This document shows, piece after piece, positions 1 to 11,282 of a stretch of DNA of 64,000 nt. The DNA lies in NCBI GenBank assembly GCA_023897205.1, contig JAHWDD010000003.1, forward strand, positions 1,925,665-1,989,664. The letters are read 5' to 3'. The position numbers and the translations under genes were made by a program. The DNA comes from Exophiala sp. HKRS030. Taxonomy: Eukaryota > Ascomycota > Eurotiomycetes > Chaetothyriales > Herpotrichiellaceae. Under the pieces are notes generated by a model. That model worked only from the letters and a program-made list of their open reading frames with translations. It did no database searches and was not told the DNA's origin. The first letter of the stretch is position 1, and every line of letters starts with the position of its first letter.

Positions 1-1201
1 AATATTCAGCCAACAAGAAAAACAGCCTGAAACAACACCGGAGTGTATCCTGTCACGGTGCAGTAAGTGGTGCATACAGTTTCCGACTACTGCGCACTCC
101 ATCCTGGGCGTTATTTACGTCAATTGGTGATTCTTTTGAGGCCTACGATTTCTCATCACCACCACCACCACCATCAGCAAGCGCAACTTGAAGTTGAAAG
201 AATACGAGAGGTTTGACAAAAGATCTGACATGTGCGGCGTCCCCCAGGGTCCGTGCATATCGAGAGCCCAAACCTCATCATATTGAAGCACGAACCATGT
301 GAGACCTACTCGTTACTGAAGTGTGCAAGGGCCAGCATCTAATAGCCGCGGGTGATCATCATTGGGGGTCTCGCACTATCGTTTGCTCGAAACAATACAA
401 CCTACGTATATGGTTTTTTGGGTTGATGGGTGTACGAAAGCGGCGTAAGATTTTGTATGATCCTTGATCATTGCAAAGTGTATCTCACATGAACGTGTGG
501 AGGCGTTTGTACTTCCGTCGCGCGCCGGGAGAAAAAAATTCTCCTTGAAGTCTCGAAGTAGGAACGCAGAATGGGAGCGCACACTATTGTGAGCGATATA
601 TCCTCATTCGGTCCAGCTGGACAAGGGCAGGTCAATACATGCGAACCATTGAGGGAACGGCGTTTGAACGACTGACTACCAAGGAAAGTCAGTGGTCTAC
701 CGGTGAATCGATGGGTCGAACCACCTTCGTCTTGTTTTCCCAAAAGCTGGAGTCCCACCAAGGGGGGCACGGGCACGGTCCTTTCGAAAAGAGTATGTCC
801 TTACGTCCACGTCCAGGAACACCTATCAGCGGATTAGTACTCGCGCTCTATCAGCTTTCGACGCATCGGTACGCCTTAGCGAATTCGACGAGACCCCTCC
901 CCTCCTTGGGAACGGCCCATGGCCGTATTCAGGCGATGCTGGTGGTGGTCAGTGGTTCGTGATTCGTGATGGCGCCGACCTGAGGTCTCGAGTATAAAGT
1001 TATTTACGTGTGCAGGCCCTCCCCCCAGAAGCAGAGAGAGAGAAGAGTCTCTTGTGTTTCTTTTCCTCACGCCAACACCTTCCTCCGTTCTACCACAAGT
1101 CGTTGCATACCACCCCGTGCAGTGTTTCGACATCGACACTGTTCAGTGTATATACAAGACCTCCTTCGCCGGTCATCCACAACGTCGTCCACATCATCAC
1201 C
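1..1201. other. Gene-free 5' flank and aquaporin promoter
   Basis: No convincing coding region is seen. The stretch holds a short CAC/CAT trinucleotide run near 158-178. A TATAAA box at 993-998, about 205 bp before the aquaporin ATG, may be its core promoter element. Confidence 0.5.
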
Positions 1202-2483
1202 ATGGCTCTCAAGAAGTTCCGTCTCGGTCACACCGGAGCGACCATGGGTTTCTTGCCCGACGTGCATCGAAACCACATGACTGCGTTCATTGCCGAACTC
1301 GCAGGGACATTCTTGTTCCTCTTCTTTTCCTTTGCCATTGCTCAAGTGGCCCATACTCCTCCTCCGACCGGAGGACAGGACACTCCCCCGGATCTCCTGA
1401 CCATCTTCTTCATTGCTCTTGGGTTCGGTTGCTCTGTGGCCATCAATGTGTGGTTGTTCTATCGTGTTAGCGGAGGAATGTTCAATCCTGCAGTATGTAT
1501 TTCCTCTTGTTTCTTTCCGACAAAGAAAACCCCAGAACACAAAGTAAATAGAAAGAGGGAGAGAGAGGAAGACCAAGCACTTGGATCCGTCGAGTCCTGG
1601 GCAGCAGCTAACTTGTTTGTCCTATATTCTACAGGTCACTCTCACCTTGGTCCTCGTCGGAGCGGTCCCCAAAATGAGGGCTGCGGTTGTGTTTGTTGCT
1701 CAGATGCTGGGAGGCATCTCGGCCGCGGCAGCGGTGTCAGCCACGCTCCCTGGACCCATGGCGGTCAACGTCCGACTGGGAGGCGGTTGTTCCATCACCC
1801 GAGGATTGTTCATTGAGATGTTTACCACCATGCAACTCGTGTTTGCCGTCATCATGTTGGCGGCGGTGAAGAGCAAGGCCACGTTTCTTGCACCTCTCGG
1901 TATCGGTATTGCCCTTTTCATCGGCCACATGCTCAGTAAGTCCACCACCTGGCAAGGAACTCACCCCTATTCCCACCCACCAAATCGACCGTCGGTGAGG
2001 TGGCGAAGGATCCGAGTGGGCAACGCAAAGAGCTAACATCGTCGCCAAACAGGCATCTATTACACCGGCGCGGGGATCAACCCTGCTCGAGCTTTCGGTC
2101 CCGACGTCGTCACCCACAGTTTCCCGGGGTACCATTGGATTTATTGGGTCGGACCGCTGTTGGGGTCCATGGTCGCGGCGGCCTTCTTCTACCTGCTGGA
2201 AGCCTTTGACTGGACCACCGCCAACCCGGGTCAAGACTTTGACGACCTCGAGGTCCAGATGATGACCCCGGCCAAGAGGACCTCCAGGCCCAACGTGGCC
2301 CACGCCCTCCCTTCCGACCTCGACCGCACCGCCACCGGGGTTTCCAACACCTTGGCCAGCATGTCCTCGGACAAGCATGCCTTGGCGGCCGCGAACGGTG
2401 GCGGTGTCGCCGTCAGTCACGATTCTCACCCGTCTCCGACGTCTACTTCTCCTCCCGCCACAAACGGCGTCAAGGAGGCATGA
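1202..2483 (+). CDS. Aquaporin (MIP family water/solute channel)
   Basis: Three exons: 1202-1492, 1635-1935 and 2053-2483, giving 340 aa with all frames joining cleanly. The start has a good Kozak context (caccATGG), and no earlier in-frame ATG exists. The two MIP signature loops are visible: GGMFNPA at residues 91-97, ending exactly at the first intron, and [12 protein letters not shown] at about 203-214. The NPA and NPAR motifs frame the pore. Hydrophobic stretches between them fit six membrane helices. The second NPA is followed by Arg and no wide Asp insertion is seen, which favours a water-type aquaporin over an aquaglyceroporin (inference). A long hydrophilic Ser/Thr/Pro-rich C-terminal tail of about 95 aa is presumably cytosolic. 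Plasma membrane or vacuole location cannot be decided. Confidence 0.93.
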
Positions 2484-3594
2484 CGGGGCGGGCGCGGGCG
2501 CATGCGTACACGGTGATACCAAGGTCGTTCGACGATATCGACTGCAAGAGTCGGGACTTGATACCAAAAAAAAGGAGTTACAGGCGGACCACGAATCAGG
2601 AGTGCTCTAGGTTGTTGGAACTTGATACGGAACTACTAATCGTCGACCTTGTGTGACCACCTCTGTCCTTTTCACGTTTTCTTGTGGGCGGTGAGGGCAT
2701 AACTTTTGATCATTTGATTCGATGGTTTTGAGGGGGTGGGGTTCTACAATATAATATAGAGGAATCAGGCTTTGGAAAGAATATACATCTGTTGAGTTGA
2801 ACCCATAATAGTATCATTTTCTTCTTCTTTCTCTCGTTCACAGCCGAAAAGGGAGAACCAAAAAACCAACTCTGACTTTTCCCCCCCTGACTCCGGAGAG
2901 TTGTGAGTTGTAGAATCACCCTCCCTTCACGCCAGAATGGTACATACATGTTCGTCTGTTTGGACAAGTACAGACGCTTTTGTTTTTGCGATGTTGATTT
3001 GTAGTACACAGAGGATCTACCGTATGAAGGTTTCTAGGGCGACAAGAGATGGAGAGAGAGGAACAGGTTTTATAGGTTTCGCTTTATTTTAGAGACATCC
3101 CGGAGGTCTAGATTGTTGTGGTGATTTGTGTATGGACCCTCGTGGCCCAACCGACAGTCCGGGGTTTACATGTATTATATCGCGTGCACTCGAGGCACAG
3201 AAAATCTCGTGGGGTAAAAGTATCTGTGTTATCAACAGTGCCGATCATGTTGTTCGAAAAAAAGAAGCCCGCCGCCCGATCAGGCAACGGGCAAAGATAC
3301 CCAAGTACCTATTTGGGATCCGCAGGCAGACCTTTGAACAAGAGGAAAGTCATCATGCAGGCAATACGATTCATAAACAACAATGTAAAGTAGAGTGACG
3401 CGAGACTGGAAACATTGACTCGTTAGCGTCGAGCCACGTAATTTTGACATCGAGGGTCTTTGCTTGCATCCTCATATGGATCCCTTCATGCCCGAGCCCC
3501 CCCCCAAAACCGAGCAACATCAACAGCCTTTGCCCTGGTCCAACGAAAGGAGAATCCTTTGTTCCTCAGCCAGACAAAAGAAATTCCCACGCCT
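2484..3594. other. Gene-free stretch
   Basis: This is the 3' region of the aquaporin gene followed by DNA with homopolymer tracts (runs of C near 2881 and 3500, A near 2567). Short ORFs on both strands show no recognisable product. Confidence 0.5.
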
Positions 3595-4044
3595 TTATCT
3601 TTGCCAAGACGTAGACTCGTTGATGAAGCATGATATCACGAGCACTCTTTCTTGCTTCATTGGAATTGCCCATCCGTAGAAGTAGTTGAAATTGTGCTCG
3701 CCAAAAAAGACCCGAATCAGTGAGTTATCATCCGAGTTGGATTGTCTCCGAACGAGCGGCCACACAAAGTCTGCGAGATTGGACATATCGGGTGCCGTCA
3801 ATGCATCAAGGTCTCCACATACAGGATTGCCCAAGTTAGGGAGTCTAGAATGGTTCTTATGACCGACTACTTTCCTCGCGCATAGAGACCAAAACCGGTG
3901 AACTCGGATTCGTGAAAGGTGGCCTTGACTTTGAGTCTCGATGTTGGAAATCAGAGGCTTGTTCGACAGTGTAAGATTTGTGCCATCCCGACGGTCGATG
4001 AGTGAAATATATCCGATATTCCAGAGTGATGCGATCCTCAGCAT
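3595..4044 (-). CDS. Possible small hypothetical protein
   Basis: An open frame of about 149 aa from the first ATG. It extends a little further 5' to a splice-like site (ttgcag, about 4080-4085), so it may be the last exon of something longer. The start of the frame (FLPPEDMLRIASLW) is loosely F-box-like. No family is recognised with confidence. Only about 60 bp separate this possible acceptor from the 3' end of the RNA-binding protein gene on the same strand, leaving little room for a separate promoter. It could be a decayed gene or a chance ORF. Confidence 0.28.
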   Translation of the reverse strand: MLRIASLWNIGYISLIDRRDGTNLTLSNKPLISNIETQSQGHLSRIRVHRFWSLCARKVVGHKNHSRLPNLGNPVCGDLDALTAPDMSNLADFVWPLVRRQSNSDDNSLIRVFFGEHNFNYFYGWAIPMKQERVLVISCFINESTSWQR

Positions 4045-4142
4045 GTCCTCAGGAGGCAAGAATTGTAGTTTCGCTGCCGACCTGCAAGAACAGGAGTTGA
4101 ACTAGATCCACGACGAACAAGTGTTCAACACTCGGGTTGACA

Positions 4143-5051
4143 TCAGCCCAAAACCTTTAATCCTCCCTTCGTCTTCGGCTGCTTCTTGTTCACACCACCA
4201 TGTTGAACCTTGCCATGCCCGCCAGCTCCTCCCTTGCCCTTATTCTGTTTTTGTGTAGGACGCACATCTGTGACCGCCTTCTTGACCACGATTGGATGAC
4301 TTCCCACGTACTTGCCGTTCATGTCTCTGGCAGCACGAAAGTAATCATCTCCGTCTGAAAAACTTACAAAGCCGTAACCTTTGGACTTTGTAGTGCGTTT
4401 TTCGCGAATGACTCTTGCTTTCTGAACGGAAGGATATTGAGAGAAAGCCTTGAGTAGTGACTCGTCAGTTACCTCGCCTGCAAGATTGCCCACGAAGATA
4501 CGAAAGTGTGCTGGGTCCCACTCGAGCAAAGTTTGATCCGTCCATGAAGAGCCTCCTCCTGAGCGTTGGACAGTCTTCGGAGTATCCTCTTTTTTGGCGG
4601 TGTCTGGTTTGGTGGGCAGGCTTTGTGTAGTGGCCGGTTTTGGTAGTGAAGTAGACGGGGTAGTGCCATCTTTGTTCACATAAGCGCTCTGCCACTGTTG
4701 AATTTGTGCCTCATAATCGGGGTCGTAGCCCGGCGGGAAGCCGCTCGCCGCCGAAGAGGCATCTGCAGGAGGAACGAAGGGGTTGCGGATCTGAGGGGCG
4801 CCAGAGTACGAATTGTCATACGGTGACTGCTGCGGATATTGGGGGGCTGAGTACGGAGCTGGGCTGCTTGTGCGCAAGCTGCTCGTTGCCACGGATCGCG
4901 GGGCGAATGCTGTGAAAGCAGGTTTGGAGGAGGTGGTCGTCGCCGGCTTGAAGGCTGGGGCAGGATTGAACGTTGACTGCGGTGGTCGGGGAGGTAATGA
5001 GGCAGGAGGAGAAGGTTGGTAACCTGAGCCTGGAGGCGGAGGATATGACAT
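4143..5051 (-). CDS. RBM42-like RNA-binding protein (single RRM)
   Basis: A single exon of 302 aa. The first ~160 residues are low complexity and rich in Pro, Ser, Ala and Gln. One RRM follows at about residues 185-265, with RNP2-like FRIFVGNL and RNP1-like KGYGFVSF. The start of the domain (WDPAHFRIFVGNLAGEVTD) and its end (MNGKYVGSHPIVVKKA) match the RBM42 class of RRM. The C-terminus is a basic Lys/Gly-rich tail (KQNKGKGGAGG). RBM42 proteins are associated with spliceosomes and mRNA binding, so a nuclear role in mRNA metabolism is likely. It is divergently arranged with the 6-phosphogluconate dehydrogenase gene across a 1.15-kb intergenic region. Confidence 0.88.
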   Translation of the reverse strand: MSYPPPPGSGYQPSPPASLPPRPPQSTFNPAPAFKPATTTSSKPAFTAFAPRSVATSSLRTSSPAPYSAPQYPQQSPYDNSYSGAPQIRNPFVPPADASSAASGFPPGYDPDYEAQIQQWQSAYVNKDGTTPSTSLPKPATTQSLPTKPDTAKKEDTPKTVQRSGGGSSWTDQTLLEWDPAHFRIFVGNLAGEVTDESLLKAFSQYPSVQKARVIREKRTTKSKGYGFVSFSDGDDYFRAARDMNGKYVGSHPIVVKKAVTDVRPTQKQNKGKGGAGGHGKVQHGGVNKKQPKTKGGLKVLG

Positions 5052-6205
5052 GATGAATGTTTGGTCTGGCAGAGGTTACTGGTGCCTTGACGTACCGAGT
5101 GCCTCGGAGAGGATGATACCCTCCAAAGGAAAACAGTGCCTTGTTCTAATTTCCTTGAAGAGTTCGGACTAATCAGAGGGTTGGACTGGGGTGGCAGCGA
5201 TAGTAGTAGTAGGGCAGTTGGGGTGTTCTTCAGCTACAACAAGACGTACTCCGTGGAATCTCGAAGACAATGACGACCGCAGCCTCAGGTCTATGTACAA
5301 ATGTCGATAGACAAAAACAAATCTAAGCCGGGCCATGAAAGGAAACTATACCGAGAACAACTAGTCCGTTATCAAATTAGCCTGTTACTAGAAGCTGTGT
5401 CTTGGCAGGAGAAATTTTTCTTAAGCCGACGCGATCATTAATGGCCGAGTACTGTAGAACTGAGCATGATGATACTCAAATTGATGCGATACACCGCATG
5501 AGATGAACAATATCACCTCATCTCATGATACGACGGTGTATCGTGAAGTCTATTACCGACAAGTTCAATCATCGATTAAACCATAGCTCAACGTTGTCGT
5601 AGGTAACCCAACACATTGGCGGCTGAATTCGGGACTGTCGGAGAGGGCGCCCCAGGCGGATGTCCGCCCGGAGGTAGCAAAAGCGTCATTAATGAAGTCT
5701 CACCCCGGCATGCTGAGTCACCGCAACCTCCGTTATTCACAGAGACCTCGAGCACATGGGCGTACTACCTATCATAGCTGGTCAGGCTGATAGCTCAGCG
5801 GTCCATGAGCTCCGTCCCTCTACTTCTTTGAGATAGTGGTGGTGCCTTGATGAGTGGTCGAGAAGTAGAGATTTCATAAGGATGGGCCGGTTACCGTAGT
5901 TGGCCGACCCAGGGCGACTCTGACCCAATGGGCGACGTCTGCCCCTCCAAAGCGTTTGTTGCTTCGTGGTGGGGTCGGGATATTGCCTGCGTTGAACCTG
6001 CGTTGTGGTAAATCATCTCTAATCAACATATTTCTCTCATATTCCCCTGTGTCGCGGCCTTTCGTCTCTGCTTCTCTTCTACATTCGTGACTCTCGTCTT
6101 TTTCGGTGCATTAGACAGAGACTCGACCTCTTACTCCCTACTCAAACCTCTTACACTGTTCAACCATTTACACTACCATCTTCCACCACCATCTCAACAG
6201 CTACA
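5052..6205. other. Divergent promoter region
   Basis: This intergenic DNA carries the 5' regions of the RBM42-like gene (minus) and the 6-phosphogluconate dehydrogenase gene (plus). It has an imperfect inverted repeat at 5487-5543 and a CCAAT box at about 5926. The last ~150 bp before the dehydrogenase ATG are C/T-rich, typical of fungal 5' UTRs. No gene is seen. Confidence 0.5.
5487..5543. repeat. Imperfect inverted repeat (hairpin) in divergent promoter
   Basis: The left arm 5487-5506 (CGATACACCGCATGAGATGA) is complementary to 5518-5543 over all 20 bases. The right arm has 6 extra bases in the middle, giving two 10-bp stems, a 6-nt bulge and an 11-nt loop. Confidence 0.8.
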
Positions 6206-8017
6206 ATGTCTGGTCCAGTGTAAGTCCGCTCTCCTCTACCCCCAAGGGCTATTGAATCTAGCAAGCTACGCTCAAATTGACCTTGCTGCTTTGCTGCTCA
6301 TGTTCCTGGAATGTATCTCCCGATTGACAATCACGATGCTGACTTAGTGCGCGATTGGCCGGCCTCAAGGTCGGTCCTGCGCAGTCCGAGCCCAGTGGTG
6401 ATTTCGGTCTCATCGGCCTTGCGGTCATGGGTCAGAACTTGATTCTGAACGCAGCTGATCACGGTTTCACTGTCGTTGCCTTCAACCGAACTGTCTCCAA
6501 GGTCGATCGCTTCCTGGAGAATGAGGCCAAAGGTAAGCGGCACTTTTTCCCCGGTCTTTTTTGGCGGGGGCTAATGGCGACCATGACAGGCAAATCCATC
6601 GTTGGAGCTCACTCTATTGAGGAGTTCTGTGCTAAGCTCAAGAAGCCTCGTCGTATGATGCTCTTGGTCATGGCTGGTCCTGCTGTCGACGACTTCATTG
6701 AGAAGCTCCTCCCCCACATCGACGCCGGCGATATCATCATCGATGGTGGAAACTCCCACTACCCCGACAGCAACCGCCGAACCAAGTACCTCGCCGAGAA
6801 AGGAATCCGCTTCGTCGGTACTGGTGTCTCTGGTGGTGAAGAGGGTGCTCGTTACGGTCCATCCCTGATGCCTGGTGGAAATGAAGAAGCATGGCCATAC
6901 ATCAAGGATATTTTCCAGAGCATTGCTGCCAAGTCCGATGGTGAACCATGCTGCGACTGGGTCGGTGACGAAGGTGCTGGCCACTACGTCAAGATGGTCC
7001 ACAATGGTATTGAATATGGTGACATGCAGTTGATCTGCGAGGTAAGAGATATATTCCGGCCACTTCCATACTGCCTCCGGTGCTGACATTTTCAGGCCTA
7101 CGACATCATGAAGCGTGGCCTGGGTATGAGCTACGCGGAGATGGGTGACGTCTTTGCGGAGTGGAACAAGGGCGTCTTGGATTCTTTCCTGATCGAGATC
7201 ACTCGCGATGTCCTCCGTTTCAACGACGACGACGGCAAGCCTCTCGTTGAGAAGATTCTTGATGCTGCTGGTCAGAAAGGTACCGGTAAATGGACCGCCA
7301 TCAACGCCCTCGACCTCGGTATGCCCGTGACTCTCATCGGTGAAGCTGTCTTTGCCCGTTGCTTGAGTTCCATCAAGGATGAGCGTACCCGTGCCTCCAA
7401 GCTTCTCTCGGGACCAACCCCCAAATTCACTGGAGACAAGGCCACTTTCCTCAAGAACCTCGAGCAAGGCTTGTACGCTTCAAAGATTATCTCTTATGCC
7501 CAGGGTTTCATGTTGATGCAGACTGTGAGTATCCCTTGGATACGAGAGAACTTTTCATTGTTAACCAGAGGTACAGGCGGCTAAGCAATACGGCTGGAAA
7601 CTCAACAAGCCATCCATCGCCCTTATGTGGCGTGGTGGTTGTATCATTCGATCCGTCTTCTTGAAGGACATCACCTCAGCCTACCGCCAAAACCCTGATC
7701 TCGAGAACTTGCTCTTCAACGACTTCTTCAACAAGGCTATTCACACTGCTCAGCCTGGCTGGAGAGACGTTATTGCCTTTGCTGTTCAATCTGGCATTCC
7801 CATGCCTGCATTCAGCACCGCCTTGGCCTTCTTCGATGGTTACCGCACCAAGGACTTGCCTGCCAACCTTCTCCAGGCTCAGCGTGACTACTTTGGTGCC
7901 CACACTTTCCAGATCAAGCCAGAGTATGCCAACGACAAGTTCAAGGTCGGCGCTTACACTCACGTCAACTGGACTGGCCGTGGTGGAAATGTCTCCGCCT
8001 CTACCTATAACGCATAA
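6206..8017 (+). CDS. GND1: 6-phosphogluconate dehydrogenase, decarboxylating
   Basis: Catalyses NADP-dependent oxidative decarboxylation of 6-phosphogluconate to ribulose 5-phosphate in the cytosolic pentose phosphate pathway. Five exons (6206-6219, 6348-6532, 6590-7041, 7096-7524, 7577-8017) encode 506 aa. The first exon encodes only MSGPV, a tiny leader exon. Family motifs are intact: the NADP-binding GLAVMGQN near the N-terminus, [11 protein letters not shown], the substrate-binding [19 protein letters not shown], and [13 protein letters not shown] containing the catalytic Lys and neighbouring His-Asn. The C-terminal helical domain with WRGGCIIRS is complete. Length fits the family. Nothing looks abnormal, and the gene anchors this end of the window as conserved core genome. 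Confidence 0.97.
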
Positions 8018-8782
8018 ACAATCATGTCAACCATTTGTCTTTTGTCTCGGATGATGGGACAAACAGGCTTTGGTGAAAAGGTGACGGGCTTGGACAAACA
8101 TTCATGGTTGAAAGATGGTGCCGGTTATAGTTTTGAACCATGACTGACTGGTCGGGCATGTAACCTCTCACTGCCCACACAATAGCTAGAAATTGCATTG
8201 AAAAGTTTTCGGTGCAGAATTTTTGGGGAGTATGTATGCATGGTGTGGATGATCAAAAGGTCTTCTATGCTTTGAAACAAGACAATGATACTCGTTCCAA
8301 CTAGAATAATCGATTGTTTCCTGTTGAGCCGTTTGAGTGCCTGACCTCAGGGTGTTTGGTACGAAATGTCTAAATGGCCCTCCGTAGAAGGTGCGGAGAA
8401 GGAGATTCGGCGAGAACCTTGTGCGACACGCTCGATCAGGAAAAGACCACTGGAATTTAGGGAAATTGTCCTGCGCTCGACTCGACTTCATCCAAATAAT
8501 TTGACTTCGCGCCTCCCATCGGCTCGCCTTGCGCTTCATTCTCACACAGCGCTGTCGTTCTGGCGCCTGGCGTATCAGTGTGGATTGGCGTTCGATCGAA
8601 GCTATAGACCATCGTGACTGCTCGGCTTCAAGTTAGTCTGGCTGTCACTGTCTCTTCGCGCCATACTTGACACTGTCCTTCCTCTCCTTCTCCACACCTC
8701 CACCTTAGCCGCCGCCGACGGCTTGCTTGATGCTTTTGAGAAGAGACGCTATACACTTGGAGTCTGTGTCATTTTCCTGAGA
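8018..8782. other. Intergenic stretch
   Basis: This is the 3' region of the dehydrogenase gene and the 5' region of the LSM12-like gene. The last ~130 bp are C/T-rich leader-like sequence. No coding evidence is seen. Confidence 0.5.
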
Positions 8783-9582
8783 ATGGCGACAGACTCGAAG
8801 CGCCAGAATGCAGGAGCAAGAGTACCGGTCGCCTTGCCGAAAGGTGAGCCTGTGCAACCGGCTGCGTCCCCTGTGCCTCTGGACATCGCCCTGCAACAAG
8901 TCATCGGAAGCAGGTAAGAATAATATCGCCATGAGAATGGACCCTTCACTCACTCTGCTGCAGAATACGTGTGACGACCGGTGCACCGAGTCAGGTATCC
9001 GTCGAGGGCACTGTCTACACGGCCGACCCTTTGACCAGCCTGCTCGTCCTCAATACGACTTCAGTTCCTTCAAACGGTACTACATCGACCTCTCTCGTGG
9101 CCCCTACAGGATCGTATCGATTTCTTCCAATCTCACAGATCACCGGCTTCCAGGTCCTTTCTCTTCCTCAGCAGCCTACCGAGATAACTAACCCTGCTCT
9201 TAACACGATCGATACCAATGCCGTACAGGCTCGCTTGGCAAGAAACATCTCTGCGCAACAGACTGCTCAAGCCCGGTTGGGACCAAAGGGAACTACACCT
9301 ACAGACCAGGCCCTTTTTGATGCGCTCTCGAGAACACATCCGGCGCGCTGGGTTGGCAACGTCATGCTCATTTCGGACACATACTTGATTGAAAAGCCTT
9401 ACACTGCGGCAAATGTCAAGCTCTCTGAGGGCTTGCACGGAGACATCGACCGCATGAGAAAGGTGGTGGACATGGAACGGTCCAAGGTCACATTGAAGCT
9501 GTCCAAGAATTTGATCGATGGCAAGATGGCTGCTGACAATCTGGGAAAGGCAACTACAGGAGGCATCAAGAAAGGTGGTTGA
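8783..9582 (+). CDS. LSM12: LSM12-like protein (LSM plus anticodon-binding-like domain)
   Basis: Two exons (8783-8913 and 8964-9582) encode 249 aa. The chosen ATG begins MATDSKRQ. An earlier in-frame ATG at 8723 would add a basic leader and looks less likely. The N-terminal half (IRVTTGAPSQVSVEGTVYTADPLTSLLVLNT) is an LSM-like beta fold. The C-terminal half, about residues 140-225, from LARNISAQQTAQ through IDRMRKVVDMERSKV, matches the AD domain of LSM12. LSM12 proteins bind ataxin-2/Pbp1-type partners and act in mRNA metabolism and stress responses, so a cytoplasmic RNA-linked role is inferred. The tail ends in a Gly/Lys-rich segment. Confidence 0.85.
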
Positions 9583-11282
9583 ACAATCACTCAAGGGTAC
9601 TGCGGTGATAGTCGACCGAAAATCTGACAACTTGACTGACCTCAAGTCATCTGGGTCAAGAGACACGTGCACTCAAGTCGGCGGAAATCTTGGGAGAAAT
9701 ACAGAACAGGAGGCCAACCTACTTGGAGACTGGGGTGGGTTATTTAGAGACAGTAAGACTACTGTCTAAGCAAACGTGGCTTGTTCGGTATGTATCTTGT
9801 TATTGTATCAATGGGGTACATACTCGCAACATCTTCTTCCATGGCATCATGGACGAAGAGGCGAGAATTAACTAGATACAAAAGTATCAATCCCCTGGAT
9901 CGTCTCGAGAGATATTACGCACTGCTCATTCCAAGCGTTTTGGTGCCCGGACTAGGCAATAGAAATAAATACCAGTAATCGGGGTAAAACGCTACAGAGA
10001 TGTACAGAAATGCCGCAGATACTTCAAGCGTCAGGTGCCTAGGTCAAATTCTTCCCTGATTCTGGTGCATTAGCCAGTTCTTGAAGTACTTCCATAAGCC
10101 CGTCGTGCGAATAGTATAGGTTGTCAAATGTTTTTTTCTCATCAATATGGCACTACTTCGCCAGCACATTCAAGAAATTCCTCCCTCAAAAGTTGGACAA
10201 AACTAGGGACCAAGTACAGATTGGCACTGCCGAATTCGAATACTACTAGTAACTGTTAAGACCAAAACACTCATTCTCTAACTTGTGATGGGCTACCACA
10301 TTCGTACAGTGTCTCCTGTTGCTAGCAACCTACCTAGGTATCTGCATGAGAGAACTCAAGTATTTGTCGTTGACATTCGGAAATTCCCCTTCAACGTGGC
10401 TATCTGCATGTACTCAGTTAATTAGTAGGTCTTCAAGTACTTGACCTAAGCGGAGCTTCAAGCTTCACTGGCCCCCACCGAGTTTGTTTTTTTTTTGAAT
10501 AAAAAAACAAATTGAGTCTCGTTTTCGAATCTCGTTCAAAGAGGAAGCTAGCTTCCTTTGCTGAAAAGGTGAAGCTCGCGTGTACCGACAATGGTTCTAG
10601 AATCAAGGTATAGTCAGTCTAGTCTGCCTATTTGTAGCGAGAAAAGCAGGGGCTCCTACCAAGGGTGCTACGATTGGCTGATGTCATATGAGTACGCATA
10701 AAGATGTGAGTGAGTGCCTCTGCCTTTCCTGCGGAGTAGAGCAACAAGTAAATAGACATGCATCCAATTAATCAGGTTTTGCGAAGTTCTAGTCACGGAA
10801 TTAATCTTGATGCCCTATGAAGGCCCGTACGAGTGTCAGGCAGTAAGGGCGATTAATCGATGACTATAGACAGAAGGCTACAGTACAAGTGAACAAGAAC
10901 GTCTATAGAGGCTGCAGAAGCGTTGCAAGGCTCGCAGCGCGAGCCTAGAAAGAGTCACTACCGTGCAAGGAGTACCTCTGAGTTCGAGGTTATTGTTGTC
11001 GAGTTACAGACACGCCCTGAGTGCAACTGGTGGAAGGTAAATCTGCAGAGAAGGGCGTTTTCTTCAGGATCAGTCATATTTCTAGTACTAATTAGGAAAT
11101 CTAAATATCGTGGTTTTTTTCGATTATTATCAGGTTCTTCGACAGAAATCTTATCTCGGAAGAATTTCAGAACGCAGTCGGGCCCGAGAAATTTCTCTTG
11201 AAATGTCCACGGCGCCAATAAAGGATTTAGGCAGATCAAAGCTACTCTGCTCTTTCGATTTCACGTATATGCATAGCTTTTC
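9583..11282. other. Gene-free stretch between core genes and the catabolic cluster
   Basis: 1.7 kb, AT-richer by eye than its neighbours, with no convincing coding frame. It contains a TACCTAGGTA palindrome at 10331-10340, a T10/A7 fold-back at about 10484-10510, and a perfect 16-bp palindrome at 10542-10557. It may be a decayed mobile-element remnant or just the border of the cluster; no transposase remnant is recognised. Confidence 0.5.
10542..10557. repeat. Perfect 16-bp palindrome
   Basis: AGGAAGCTAGCTTCCT equals its own reverse complement. It lies about 30 bp after an A/T fold-back in gene-free DNA. Function is unknown. Confidence 0.7.

Noticed and set aside
5780..5860. Possible tRNA near 'gatagctcagcggtccatgagctcc'
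   Set aside because: Only a D-arm-like TAGCTCAG word is present; no T loop or acceptor pairing follows.
6571..7467. 298-aa ORF antisense to 6-phosphogluconate dehydrogenase
   Set aside because: It is a composition shadow of a strongly conserved gene and spans two of its introns without any family resemblance.
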